A stretch of DNA of 21,931 nucleotides, taken from NCBI GenBank assembly GCA_900772845.1, contig CAAGSD010000148.1, positions 1 through 21,931 on the forward strand. The letters run 5' to 3'. The notes under the pieces are model-generated. The model saw only the letters and a program-made list of their open reading frames with translations, made no database searches and was not told the DNA's origin. Made by a program: the position numbers and the translations under genes. The number at the start of each line of letters is the position of its first letter. The stretch's first letter is position 1. The DNA is from Lachnospiraceae bacterium (lineage in GTDB: Bacteria; Bacillota; Clostridia; Lachnospirales; Lachnospiraceae). Below are positions 1-8,812 of this stretch, piece after piece.

Positions 1-25
1 CAATCTCTCAGGCAAAAGGACAGAG
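1..25 (+). ncRNA. 3' end of a glycine riboswitch aptamer (partial)
   Basis: The first 25 bases contain the highly conserved 3' segment of the glycine (gcvT) riboswitch, recognisable from CTCTCAGGCAAAAGGACAGAG. The rest of the aptamer lies outside the window. It sits about 84 bases before a sodium:alanine/glycine symporter gene, a known regulon member for this riboswitch class. Direct sequence match to a remembered consensus; the truncated 5' part cannot be checked, so single or tandem aptamer layout is unknown. Confidence 0.85.
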
Positions 26-37
26 CATCTATATGCT

Positions 38-109
38 TATTCCCATTCTCTTCGGAAGAAATCAATCTACGATAGGACGTCACAAGAGGTGACGGAAGGA
101 GAGGGAATA
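38..109 (+). promoter_or_regulatory. Probable riboswitch expression platform that can hide the ribosome binding site
   Basis: Bases 38-44 (TATTCCC) are exactly complementary to 103-109 (GGGAATA), which overlaps the end of the ribosome binding region and the A of the start codon. Adjacent pyrimidines 47-53 (TCTCTTC) can largely pair with the purine-rich Shine-Dalgarno stretch 96-102. A separate perfect hairpin lies between them: CGTCAC 78-83 with GTGACG 89-94, loop AAGAG. I infer translational control by the glycine aptamer; no poly-T intrinsic terminator is seen in this leader. Confidence 0.5.
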
Positions 110-1521
110 TGTTAGACATGATTAGTAACTTTCTGACCACAGTGGATGATTTCGTCTGGGGCATCCCCCTGATCGTCCTCATTCTGGCTACCGGCCTTTT
201 TCTCACAGCCAGACTTCGTTTTTTGCAGATCACGAAGCTTCCCCATGCAATCAAACACTTAATTGCCAATGAAAAGTCGGGCGAAGACGGCGAAGTATCC
301 AGCTTTGCGGCACTGTGTACGGCATTGTCCGCCACCATCGGAACCGGTAATATCGTTGGTGTGGCAACGGCTATTGTAGCAGGTGGTCCCGGAGCTTTGT
401 TCTGGATGTGGATCGCTGCGCTGGTAGGTACGGCTACGAAGTATTCCGAGTGTCTGCTGGCGGTGAAATATCGTGTGGTAGCAGAGGACGGACACATTAT
501 CGGCGGACCCTTCTACTATATCGAGAACGGTATGGGCAAGAACTGGAAATGGCTGGCGAAGATCTTCGCTTTTATGGGTGTATGCGTAGGATTGTTCGGT
601 ATCGGAACCTTTACCCAGATCAACGGTATCACCAGTGCGGTACATAATTTCTTTGATGCGGAAAATGCACATACTGTACAGCTCTTTGGCATGGATTATT
701 CCTGGAGTGTGGTGATCTCAGGAATCCTTCTGACCATCTGTGTGGCACTGGTAGTCATCGGCGGCTTGAAGAGAATTTCCACCGTGGCACAGGTCATCGT
801 TCCTTTTATGGCAGTGACTTATGTAGTAGCCTGTCTGTTAGTACTGATCTTTAATGTGACTGCCATTCCGGCAGCTATTGTGACCATTATACAGAGTGCA
901 TTCGGTATGCGTGCCGTAGCCGGCGGCGCTTTGGGAGCGGTTATCATGGCAATGCAGAAGGGTATTGCGAGAGGTATTTTCTCTAATGAGGCCGGTATCG
1001 GTAGTGCACCGATCGCAGCAGCTGCAGCACAGACCGATTCTCCTGCCAAACAGGGTCTGATCTCCATGATGGGTACCATCATTGATACGCTGATCATTTG
1101 TACCATGACCGGTCTTACGATCGTAATTACCGATTCGTGGAACGTAGGTCTGGACGGCGTGGATGTTACCACCAGAGCTTTCCAGCAGGGACTGCCTTTT
1201 AACAGCTCCATCGCATCCTTTATCCTGATGGTATGTCTGGTATTCTTTGCATTTACCACGATCCTCGGATGGGATTACTACAGCGAGAGATGCCTGGAAT
1301 ACCTGATCGGTCAGAAGCCGAAGGCGATCAAAGTATACCGTTGGATCTACATTGCCTGCGTATTCATCGGACCCTACATGACTGTTAAGGCAGTATGGAC
1401 CATCGCAGATATCTTCAACGGTCTGATGGCGATCCCGAACCTGATCGCACTGCTGGCATTAAACGGTGTTGTGGTAGCTGAGACCAAGAAATACCTTGAC
1501 AATGCCAAGAAAAAGTTTTAA
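109..1521 (+). CDS. Sodium:alanine/glycine symporter, AGCS family
   Basis: Integral membrane protein of 470 residues that imports alanine or glycine with sodium, about ten or eleven hydrophobic helices. The family signature is clear: GTGNIVGVATAIVAGGPGA near residues 78-96 followed by FWMWIAALVGTATKYSE, and a second conserved block GIARGIFSNEAGIGSAPIAA near 285-304. Length is normal for the family. The ATG is preceded by AAGGAG at 96-101 with seven-base spacing. The glycine riboswitch directly upstream points to glycine (or alanine) as substrate and to control by glycine level; whether the switch turns the gene on or off cannot be read from the partial aptamer. The MATE gene follows 70 bases downstream on the same strand. 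Confidence 0.93.
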   Translation: MLDMISNFLTTVDDFVWGIPLIVLILATGLFLTARLRFLQITKLPHAIKHLIANEKSGEDGEVSSFAALCTALSATIGTGNIVGVATAIVAGGPGALFWMWIAALVGTATKYSECLLAVKYRVVAEDGHIIGGPFYYIENGMGKNWKWLAKIFAFMGVCVGLFGIGTFTQINGITSAVHNFFDAENAHTVQLFGMDYSWSVVISGILLTICVALVVIGGLKRISTVAQVIVPFMAVTYVVACLLVLIFNVTAIPAAIVTIIQSAFGMRAVAGGALGAVIMAMQKGIARGIFSNEAGIGSAPIAAAAAQTDSPAKQGLISMMGTIIDTLIICTMTGLTIVITDSWNVGLDGVDVTTRAFQQGLPFNSSIASFILMVCLVFFAFTTILGWDYYSERCLEYLIGQKPKAIKVYRWIYIACVFIGPYMTVKAVWTIADIFNGLMAIPNLIALLALNGVVVAETKKYLDNAKKKF

Positions 1522-1544
1522 AAAAGTTCTGTAGCCCTATCATG

Positions 1545-1568
1545 CGGGGAAAATCTATTTTTTTCCCG
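1545..1568 (+). terminator. Weak hairpin between the symporter and MATE genes
   Basis: GGGAAAA (1547-1553) pairs with TTTTCCC (1561-1567) across a seven-base loop. The T-run lies in the loop and right arm rather than after the stem, so it is a poor intrinsic terminator. It may be an attenuator or nothing. Confidence 0.25.
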
Positions 1569-1591
1569 GAAGTGTAGAAGTGAGGAACTAT

Positions 1592-2926
1592 ATGAAAGAT
1601 CTTACAAAGGGCAGACCGTCAGTTTTGATACTGACGTTTGCCCTTCCTATTTTTTTAGCCAATTTATTACAACTTACATACAGCCTGGCAGATACCCGCA
1701 TCGTAGGTACTTTTCTGGGAGATAATGCCCTGGCGGCAGTGGGGGCCACGACGACGCTGAGCAATCTGATCGTACAGTTCCTGATGGGAATGTGCAATGG
1801 TTTTGCTATTATTTCGGCACAGTGCTTCGGAGCGAAGGATATGGACAGATTGCGCAGATCCTTAGGCAATTCTCTGGTGCTTGGGCTATTGGCAGCTGTG
1901 GTACTGACGATAGGAGGGCTTGTATTTTTACAGCCAATCCTCGGATTCCTGAATGTGCCGGAAAATCTGCTGAACACAGCCACACAGTATATATCCGTGA
2001 TCATAGCGGGACTTGTTGTTACCCTATTATATGATGTATTATCGGCGACCTTAAGAGCGATCGGAGATACCGTGACCCCGTTGATCGTGCTGGCAGTGTC
2101 GGTGGTGCTGAATATCGGAGGAGATCTGCTTCTGATCGTGGTGCTGCATATGGGAGTGCTGGGCGCCGCAGTTGCTACTGTGCTGTCGCAGCTGATCGCT
2201 GTGGTGGTGTGTGCGGCCTACTTGTGGAAAAAGTATGAAATTCTGCGGATACATGTGGATGATTTGAAGCTGCAGGATGCCGGAATGCTCCGTAATATGT
2301 TAAGTTCCGGATTTTCCATGGGATTTATGAGTTCTCTGGTCAATATTGGTACACTGACGCTGCAGACTTCTATCAACAAGCTGGGACAGAATATTATCAT
2401 TGCCCATACGGCAGCCCGCAAGATCTCCGAGATCTTCATGATCATGTTCAGCGTCTTCGGTCAGACCATGGCGACCTATTGCGGACAAAATCTGGGAGCC
2501 GGTAAGATCGACCGGATCCGCAGAGGAATTTTGTTGGCAACCGGTTATACCTGCATCTGGTGTACGCTTAATATTGTGACTGCTTATACCATCGGTGACT
2601 GGCTGGTATGGCTGGTCACCGGCAGCAAAAATCCGGAAGTGATCTACAATGCCACATTATATCTGAAGGTAGATACGTTGTTCTATTATGTGACAGCGGT
2701 AATCTGTATTGTGAGAAATTCCATGCAGGGACTGGGAGAGCGGATCGTACCGCTGATCTCCAGCTCGCTGGAAATGATAGGGAAAATTGTGATCGCAGCG
2801 ACGCTGGTGCCCTGGTCTGGTTATCTGGGTGTGATTGCGGCGGAGCCTATTGTGTGGTTTATTATGATCATTCCCCTTTTGATCAAAATTTTCCGTATGC
2901 CCATCTGGAAAAGAGAAAATACTTAA
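1592..2926 (+). CDS. MATE family efflux transporter
   Basis: Multidrug and toxin extrusion type exporter of 444 residues, predicted to carry about twelve membrane helices in two homologous halves and to use a sodium or proton gradient. Supporting sequence: the N-terminal PSVLILTFALPIFLANLLQL block, GDNALAAVGA, the loop GFAIISAQCFGAKD typical of MATE proteins, and the second-half counterpart FGQTMATYCGQNLGAGKIDR. A GTG at 1580 extends the frame by four codons, but the ATG at 1592 has GTGAGG six bases upstream, so I place the start there. No terminator is obvious after the stop; the next gene has its own predicted promoter. The substrate cannot be inferred. Confidence 0.9.
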   Translation: MKDLTKGRPSVLILTFALPIFLANLLQLTYSLADTRIVGTFLGDNALAAVGATTTLSNLIVQFLMGMCNGFAIISAQCFGAKDMDRLRRSLGNSLVLGLLAAVVLTIGGLVFLQPILGFLNVPENLLNTATQYISVIIAGLVVTLLYDVLSATLRAIGDTVTPLIVLAVSVVLNIGGDLLLIVVLHMGVLGAAVATVLSQLIAVVVCAAYLWKKYEILRIHVDDLKLQDAGMLRNMLSSGFSMGFMSSLVNIGTLTLQTSINKLGQNIIIAHTAARKISEIFMIMFSVFGQTMATYCGQNLGAGKIDRIRRGILLATGYTCIWCTLNIVTAYTIGDWLVWLVTGSKNPEVIYNATLYLKVDTLFYYVTAVICIVRNSMQGLGERIVPLISSSLEMIGKIVIAATLVPWSGYLGVIAAEPIVWFIMIIPLLIKIFRMPIWKRENT

Positions 2927-3012
2927 CATTTTCGTAGATGTAAGCAGTAACATCCTTAACATTAAGTAAAATTAACCAAAAATATAGTTGTATTAATTGC
3001 TATTTTGTCGAA

Positions 3013-3041
3013 TTGTATTACCATATGGAAAATGCTACAAT
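3013..3041 (+). promoter_or_regulatory. Predicted sigma-A promoter of chemoreceptor 1
   Basis: TTGTAT (3013-3018), 17-base spacer, TACAAT (3036-3041), with TGC immediately before the -10 giving an extended -10 element. It lies about 75 bases before the chemoreceptor start. The -35 is weak (3 of 6). Confidence 0.5.
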
Positions 3042-3115
3042 GAATTTACCGAGAAAATACTTAAACGTTTTCGAGATGGACCGAATGCGAAAAAGTCTTT
3101 TACAGAAAGGCAGAT

Positions 3116-4873
3116 GTGGTAAGTATGAAGAAGACAGAGAACAAGAAAACGAAAGTAAAAGGGAAGAAAAAGCCATTTTTCACAATTTCCAAAAAGATAC
3201 TGGCGCTGAGCCTTCTGCCGATGATCATTGTATGTGCACTGGTGGCAACCGTGGGCTCCAGAGCATTGGAAGCAGGCATCGAGGAACAGATTGAGAAAGC
3301 ATTGCAGATCGTAGGCGTCAGTGTGGACGAGACCTATACGAATCTGTATGAAGGTGATTACACCAGAGATAAGGGAGGCAAGGTGCGAAAGGGCGGCGTC
3401 ACCATCTCCGGAGATACGCAGCTGATCGACGGATTGCAGGAGAAGACGGGATTCCAGGTGTCTTTCCTGTACGGGAACATGCGTCTGATCACAACGCTGA
3501 CGAAACCGGAGGGAGGTCGTATCAACGGTACAGGTCTGGAGCCGGAGATCTACGAGCAGATCCAGACGGGAGAACCGCTGTTCCTTAAGGATTGCGACAT
3601 CTCCGAAGTGGATTACTATGTGTATTATCAGCCGCTGATCAACTCCGATGGTTCTGTGATCGGCGCCATTGAGGTGGCAACACCGGTGCAGGGGGTACAG
3701 GACACGATTCATACGCAGGTGAAGGATATTATCCTGATCGCTGTGGCATGCGTTCTTGTGGCGGCAGCGTTGGTAAGCGTATTATCCCGCAGCATGGTGA
3801 AGACCATGAAGAAGACGAAGCATTTCCTGGGCAGGATCGTGAACGGAGAACTGGATGCAGAACCGGATGAAAAGCAGTGCCGAAAGAAGGACGAATTGGG
3901 AGATGTTTACCGGATCTCTGTGAAATTACAGAAGACGCTGCGCACCATTGTGACGGATATCAAGGATTCCGCAGATAATCTGACAGCATCTTCCAACAAA
4001 CTGATCAAGATGGCGCAGGATACTCAGGAATCTGTCAACGATGTATACCAAGCAGTAGGAGAGATCTCTGAAGGCGCCAGGAATCAGGCGAACGAAACAA
4101 CGGATGCCAATACGAACGTGGTACGTATCGGTGAACAGATCGAATATATCTCCGACAAAGTGAATTCTCTGACGGATTATGCCGGCAGGATGGCAGAAGC
4201 GGAGAAAGCATCCGAAGAGATCATGAAGGAACTGAACAGCTCCAACGAGAGTACCAAGGAATCTGTCCTGCGGGTAGCGGAACAGATTAAGGATATGAAC
4301 GGAGCAATTCAGAATATCACGAAGGCAGTATCCATGATCCAGGATATTGCGGACGAGACAGATCTACTGTCACTGAATGCCAGCATTGAAGCAGCCAGAG
4401 CCGGGGAAGCGGGAAGAGGCTTCGCAGTGGTGGCAGAGCAGATCAGTAAGCTGGCTGACCAGTCCAAGCGCTCCGCAACCGAGATTGAGCAGATCATCCA
4501 AAATATCATGGAGTCTTCCGGCAGAATGGTGGAGATCATGGGTGAAGTGGAAGCCAACATGAATCACCAGCAGAGTAAGTTAGAGGAGACCGGTGTGAAG
4601 ACTGCGGCAGTAGCGGATGGTGTGGAGAATTCCCTGCAACATATCGGTGGTATCCGGGAGAAGATGGATGTCTTAGGACAGTCCGGAAGTGCGATCCGCG
4701 ATGTAGTGGAAGGACTGTCGGCAATTTCCGAACAGAATGCAGCATCTGCAGACAGTACCATGCAGGCGGCTCATGGCATGAGTGATACCATGACAGAGCT
4801 GATGAATTCTTCTGAGAACCTGTTGGCATTGGCGGACAAGTTGGAAAAGGTATTGGATGTTTTCAAGGTATAA
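3116..4873 (+). CDS. Methyl-accepting chemotaxis protein with extracellular Cache-like sensor
   Basis: Classical transmembrane chemoreceptor of 585 residues. A lysine-rich N-terminus precedes TM1 (about residues 27-47), an extracellular sensor (about 48-203) resembling a single Cache domain, and TM2 (about 204-225). A HAMP linker follows (about 226-280), then a long coiled-coil signalling domain with the conserved tip LLSLNASIEAARAGEAGRGF and FAVVAEQISKLADQS. It would couple a ligand to CheW/CheA and flagellar switching; the ligand is unknown. The GTG start has GAAAGG five bases upstream; an ATG three codons later (3125) is possible but its spacing from that site is long. No che genes are nearby, so this is an orphan receptor. 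A strong terminator follows. Confidence 0.93.
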   Translation: MVSMKKTENKKTKVKGKKKPFFTISKKILALSLLPMIIVCALVATVGSRALEAGIEEQIEKALQIVGVSVDETYTNLYEGDYTRDKGGKVRKGGVTISGDTQLIDGLQEKTGFQVSFLYGNMRLITTLTKPEGGRINGTGLEPEIYEQIQTGEPLFLKDCDISEVDYYVYYQPLINSDGSVIGAIEVATPVQGVQDTIHTQVKDIILIAVACVLVAAALVSVLSRSMVKTMKKTKHFLGRIVNGELDAEPDEKQCRKKDELGDVYRISVKLQKTLRTIVTDIKDSADNLTASSNKLIKMAQDTQESVNDVYQAVGEISEGARNQANETTDANTNVVRIGEQIEYISDKVNSLTDYAGRMAEAEKASEEIMKELNSSNESTKESVLRVAEQIKDMNGAIQNITKAVSMIQDIADETDLLSLNASIEAARAGEAGRGFAVVAEQISKLADQSKRSATEIEQIIQNIMESSGRMVEIMGEVEANMNHQQSKLEETGVKTAAVADGVENSLQHIGGIREKMDVLGQSGSAIRDVVEGLSAISEQNAASADSTMQAAHGMSDTMTELMNSSENLLALADKLEKVLDVFKV

Positions 4874-4920
4874 AGAGGGTGCCGGAAGCTGTCCGGCAGG
4901 GAGATAACATATAAATGACA

Positions 4921-4963
4921 GAAAATGCAGTCCGTTTTTCACAGAAAACCGGACTGCATTTTC
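4921..4963 (+). terminator. Intrinsic terminator after chemoreceptor 1
   Basis: GAAAATGCAGTCCGTTTTT (4921-4939) pairs with AAAACCGGACTGCATTTTC (4945-4963) over about 19 positions with one wobble. The right arm ends in a T-rich run. It begins about 47 bases after the stop codon and ends just before the next promoter. Confidence 0.85.
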
Positions 4964-4973
4964 GTGTGCTTTA

Positions 4974-5002
4974 TTGACGGGGATACCATCATGAATTACA
5001 AT
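4974..5002 (+). promoter_or_regulatory. Predicted sigma-A promoter of chemoreceptor 2
   Basis: TTGACG (4974-4979), 17-base spacer, TACAAT (4997-5002): five of six matches in both boxes. It predicts a leader of about 115 bases that contains the large hairpin at 5035-5081. It is not a flagellar sigma-D type promoter. Confidence 0.7.
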
Positions 5003-5034
5003 ATAAGGGACGTGAGGAATTACATTATGAATTT

Positions 5035-5081
5035 AAGGTCTTTCCCCCACTTATGAGCAAGCTCATATGGGCTTAGACCTT
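5035..5081 (+). promoter_or_regulatory. Large stem-loop in the leader of chemoreceptor 2
   Basis: Nested complementarity: AAGGTCT (5035-5041) with AGACCTT (5075-5081), CCCA (5046-5049) with TGGG (5068-5071), and ATGAG (5053-5057) with CTCAT (5062-5066) closing a CAAG loop. It lies between the predicted promoter and the ribosome binding site, with only a short T-run after it. It matches no riboswitch class I can recall, including the cyclic-di-GMP types often seen near chemotaxis genes. Confidence 0.55.
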
Positions 5082-5124
5082 TTGACCCTGGCATCATATC
5101 ATACGGGAGAGAAGGAGAATGCAA

Positions 5125-6564
5125 ATGAAAGAGTTGGAACGAAGTAACCGGGTGGCCATGATAGCACATGGTATAATCAATGCATGTATACTTTTCATTA
5201 GCGTGATCGGGTTCGCTGAGCACACAGTATCAGCTCCGGTATTGGCAGTGCTGATGCTTCTTGGAATCATACCGGTTCTGGCAGAATTTATTTGCTGGAA
5301 GAGGGATCACGAGACAAAAGCTATAAAACATCTGTCGCTGATCGGATTTGCGCTGTTTTATACGGTACTGCTTTTTACGGCACAGTGCAATATGGTGTAT
5401 GCATTTGTGATCCCCATGATGTTTGCAGTCATGCCGTATCATGATGTCAAGGCATTTATGCTTATTAACATCGGGACGGTAGTAGAGAATATCCTGGTGG
5501 TGATCCTGGGAGCTACACAGGGCGGATTCGGCTATCTGGGTCAGGATGCAGGATTTATACAGATTTCTGTAATGATTCTGCTGTGCTTTACATCTATCTA
5601 TGCTACCATATCCAATCAGAAGAACACGAATGAAAATATAGAGAATATTACTGCTGCGCAGAACCGTACGGAAGCGACATTGCAAGAGGTCATGGAAATG
5701 AGTACCCGTCTGGAGACTTCTGCACAGGAGATAACGATAGAGCTGAATAAACTGGAAACTGCTTTTGACAGTACCAAAACAGCTATGGAGGAGGTATCCG
5801 CCGGTTCCGGGGAATCTGCCGCAGCGATTCAACAGCAGACGGCCCAGACGGAGGCTATTCAGGAAAAAGTAAATACTGTGGGTGAAGTGGCAGAGACAAT
5901 CGGAAACAATATGGAACATACGATAGAAATATTGGATACCGGGAAGGAAGAAATGACAGGTCTGAAAGAGCAGGCAGAGGATTCTGCAAGAAACAGTGAA
6001 CTGGCAGCACAAAAGCTGGAGACACTGGATCACTATATGCAGGAAATGCATTCTATTGTGGAGATCATCAGCAAGATTGCCACACAGACAAGCCTGTTGG
6101 CATTGAACGCCAGCATCGAAGCAGCCAGAGCGGGTGAGGCCGGCCGTGGATTTTCTGTAGTGGCTACGGAGATTTCGGGAATGGCTACCCAGACAAAGGA
6201 TGCTACCGGTAATATTGCGGAGCTGATCCAAAATGTATCCGGAGCGATTGAAGAGGTGGTAACGGTCATCCGTCAGATGATAGATGGCATCAGCAGCCAA
6301 AAGGAAGGAACAATGCGTGCTGCGGACAGCTTCCAGGCAATTGAAGACAGCAGCTATACAATCGTGGATAATCTGGGACAGATGCTTCAGATAGTAGATG
6401 CCCTGAAAGCAGCGAACCAGGAAATCGTGGATTCTATCCAGACAATCTCAGCTACAACAGAGGAAGTATCGGCCCATGCCAGTGAAACTCTGGAAGCGGA
6501 GGAGAGAAACAGCGAAATCTTGAAGAAGATCACAGAGAAAATGAACGCTATGACCGCAAAGTAA
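5125..6564 (+). CDS. Methyl-accepting chemotaxis protein with six-helix membrane domain, no HAMP
   Basis: Chemoreceptor of 479 residues. The first about 165 residues are six closely spaced hydrophobic segments with almost no extracellular loops, followed directly by a coiled-coil cytoplasmic domain without a recognisable HAMP linker. The signalling tip is intact (TSLLALNASIEAARAGEAGR, then GFSVVATEISGMATQTKDAT). Such receptors are thought to sense signals in or near the membrane; the signal here is unknown. An ATG at 5119 is only one base from GGAG (5114-5117), so the ATG at 5125, with seven-base spacing, is preferred. Unlike the neighbouring receptor it has no extracellular domain, so the two are not a simple tandem duplication. 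The peptidase gene follows after 59 bases without a terminator. Confidence 0.9.
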   Translation: MKELERSNRVAMIAHGIINACILFISVIGFAEHTVSAPVLAVLMLLGIIPVLAEFICWKRDHETKAIKHLSLIGFALFYTVLLFTAQCNMVYAFVIPMMFAVMPYHDVKAFMLINIGTVVENILVVILGATQGGFGYLGQDAGFIQISVMILLCFTSIYATISNQKNTNENIENITAAQNRTEATLQEVMEMSTRLETSAQEITIELNKLETAFDSTKTAMEEVSAGSGESAAAIQQQTAQTEAIQEKVNTVGEVAETIGNNMEHTIEILDTGKEEMTGLKEQAEDSARNSELAAQKLETLDHYMQEMHSIVEIISKIATQTSLLALNASIEAARAGEAGRGFSVVATEISGMATQTKDATGNIAELIQNVSGAIEEVVTVIRQMIDGISSQKEGTMRAADSFQAIEDSSYTIVDNLGQMLQIVDALKAANQEIVDSIQTISATTEEVSAHASETLEAEERNSEILKKITEKMNAMTAK

Positions 6565-6623
6565 CAAAGTATTTTACAAAAGGCAGGCGGAATGTGAAAA
6601 TAACAGAGACGGAGTGACAGAAT

Positions 6624-8720
6624 ATGCATGACAACGGGGTGACTTTACAGAAAAGAGTGTTACAGAATCTGGATATACCGTATTCGTACGAATTGGCGAA
6701 GCGAATGGAACAGTTTAAGTCCCATCCGATTCTGGGCTATCGTCCGGCAGGATCGAAAGCGGAGTTTGCGACCGGTGAGATGCTAAAAACGGAGATGGAA
6801 GCTCTGGGACTGTCGGATGTGACCAAGGATGCGGTTACAGTAGACGGCTGGGAATTTCACAAGGCTACATTACGTTATGAAAATGCAGCAGGAGAACCGG
6901 TATCGGTGGAACTGGGAGCCTATCAGACAACCTTTGTGACGGACGGACCCAGGGAATTTTCTCTGATGTATCTGGGAAAGGGAACGGAAAAGGATTATCT
7001 CGATAAAGATGTAACGGGTAAACTGGTACTTGTGGAAATTAATCAGAGAGACGAGTGGTGGATCAACTATCCGGTATATCAGGCTCGTTTAAAAGGGGCA
7101 GCAGCCCTGATCGCAGTGCAGAGTGGCGGTTACGGTGAGATTGATGATGAAGCGCTGAATGCACAGGATATTGCCGGACCGGAGGATGCGCCTGCATTTT
7201 CCATTTCCCGCAAGGATGCTGCAGGTCTGCTGAAGCTGCTGCGTGATCAGGAGGAAATAACGGTTACCTTTGACGCAGAATCCAGGGTCACAAGGAACTG
7301 TACGACTTATAATATTGTGGGAAGGATTCCCGGAAAACATCCTGACCGCATGGTGCTTTTGTCTGCACACTATGATTCCTATTTTGACGGATTCCAGGAT
7401 GACAATACAGCGGTTGCCCTGATGTTTGGTATTGCAAAGGCATTGAGGGACAGCGGCTTCCAACCGAACAATACTATTGTGATCTGTGCCATGGCTTCCG
7501 AGGAATGGGGCGTGGTGGATTCCAATTTTGACTGGTCCACGGGAGCTTATGAACAGATTTTCACTGCACATCCGGAATGGGTGGGAAAAGTGATCGCAGA
7601 CTTGAACTTTGAACTTCCCGCACTGGCACATGGCACCAGAGCGAGAATCCGCAGCTGCTATGAATATGTCAGCTTTCTGGAGGAATATCTGGCAGATCTG
7701 CCGAATCTGACGATAGCCTACCCGGAAGAGACGGCGGTGACATCTCCGATCGAGACCTGGTCGGATGACTTTTCCATGGCGATAGCCGGAGTGCCCTCCA
7801 TGGTAAATGATTTCACCGGCGGAAGTTTTATGGAGACCCACTACCATTCTCAGTTTGATAACGATGAGTTTTATGATGAACAGGTATACCGTCTGCATCA
7901 TGAATTATTTGCCCTGCTGATCCTGGCACTCGATGAAACGGCAGTGGTGCCGTTGCAGTTTTCACTGGTGGTGCAGAGAATCCGGAAAGGACTGGAGCAG
8001 TGCCGGGATATCTGTTACCGTGCGGATGTTACGGGACAATTGGGAGACCGCAGACAGGTACTGTTGGAGAAAATAGAAGAGCTGGAAAGCCTGAGCGATA
8101 AGGCTTTGAGAAAATGCCGTGAAGATTATGAGCAGATAGCGGAATACAACCGCAATTACAGACAAATGCTTCATGAGGGAAGGTATGCAGAGGCGGAGGA
8201 GCTTTTCCGGCAGACCACACCGCTGGAACAGAAGCTTCTTGCGAAGTTTAAGCAGGAGCAGGATGCTTTTGTGCGGATTGACTGGTACGGAAATGTGTTG
8301 TATCCTCATGAGATATGCAGTACGAATTTGAGACTTCTGGGCGGAGCGGTGAGAAATCTGAAAGAACAGAGACTTTCCTCTGCACTTCGTAAGCTTTATC
8401 AGGTAGACAACAATGCCTATGCCTTTAATTTTGATGAAGAAGTATATAGACATTTTACGGATTATGTATTCCATCAGCCGAAGGATCGCCTGAAATGGGG
8501 CTACGGAAGGCTGCCAGAGCATGAAAATCTATATGGAACGGTCAAGCAGCTTCTCCAAAAAGAAAAACAACTGGAGGCGTTGACGGGATCCGGTATGAAG
8601 GAAATGGACTATCGGGAAGAAATTGGCAGCCTGGAACATGCATGCAGCAAGCTTGTGGACAGTCTGATGAATATCATACAGCAAATGGAGAAATCTGTGG
8701 CCGAGATATTCGAATTATAA
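6624..8720 (+). CDS. Large cytosolic M28-family zinc metallopeptidase with PA-like insert
   Basis: Predicted aminopeptidase-type enzyme of 698 residues with no signal peptide or membrane helix, so probably cytosolic. Residues about 90-200 resemble a protease-associated (PA) insert. The M28 core carries the expected di-zinc residues: H249 in AHYDS, D260 in QDDNTA, E293-E294 in ASEEWG (base plus ligand), D326 in IADLNFE and H406 or H408 in METHYHSQFD. The last about 260 residues are highly charged, probably helical, and not part of the usual M28 fold; their role is unknown. GGAG lies nine bases before the ATG. It may be read through from chemoreceptor 2. Substrate is not predictable; it could act on peptides or on an amidated small molecule. 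Confidence 0.82.
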   Translation: MHDNGVTLQKRVLQNLDIPYSYELAKRMEQFKSHPILGYRPAGSKAEFATGEMLKTEMEALGLSDVTKDAVTVDGWEFHKATLRYENAAGEPVSVELGAYQTTFVTDGPREFSLMYLGKGTEKDYLDKDVTGKLVLVEINQRDEWWINYPVYQARLKGAAALIAVQSGGYGEIDDEALNAQDIAGPEDAPAFSISRKDAAGLLKLLRDQEEITVTFDAESRVTRNCTTYNIVGRIPGKHPDRMVLLSAHYDSYFDGFQDDNTAVALMFGIAKALRDSGFQPNNTIVICAMASEEWGVVDSNFDWSTGAYEQIFTAHPEWVGKVIADLNFELPALAHGTRARIRSCYEYVSFLEEYLADLPNLTIAYPEETAVTSPIETWSDDFSMAIAGVPSMVNDFTGGSFMETHYHSQFDNDEFYDEQVYRLHHELFALLILALDETAVVPLQFSLVVQRIRKGLEQCRDICYRADVTGQLGDRRQVLLEKIEELESLSDKALRKCREDYEQIAEYNRNYRQMLHEGRYAEAEELFRQTTPLEQKLLAKFKQEQDAFVRIDWYGNVLYPHEICSTNLRLLGGAVRNLKEQRLSSALRKLYQVDNNAYAFNFDEEVYRHFTDYVFHQPKDRLKWGYGRLPEHENLYGTVKQLLQKEKQLEALTGSGMKEMDYREEIGSLEHACSKLVDSLMNIIQQMEKSVAEIFEL

Positions 8721-8812
8721 TGATGGCGAGGGCAGAGCCCGGAACGATCCGCAGGCAACAAAGGCGGGGACTGCATCATCATAATAATAAGGAGATAACA
8801 GTAAATACAATT

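Noticed and set aside
3013..3294. Small gene of 93 codons before chemoreceptor 1
   Set aside because: It starts in the promoter region and overlaps the chemoreceptor in another frame; it has no ribosome binding site or recognisable motif.
4980..5124. Cyclic-di-GMP riboswitch before chemoreceptor 2
   Set aside because: None of the conserved GEMM or class II residues I know are visible in the leader; only a plain nested stem.
3116..6564. Recent tandem duplication of chemoreceptors
   Set aside because: Sensor and membrane domains are unrelated and HAMP is missing in the second; only the signalling tip is shared, as in all members.
8776..8790. Short CAT/AAT trinucleotide run as a microsatellite
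   Set aside because: Only a few repeat units, most likely chance sequence before the ribosome binding site.
8642..8812. N-terminal extension of the acetyltransferase
   Set aside because: The frame is open but overlaps the end of the peptidase gene and has no family-like sequence.
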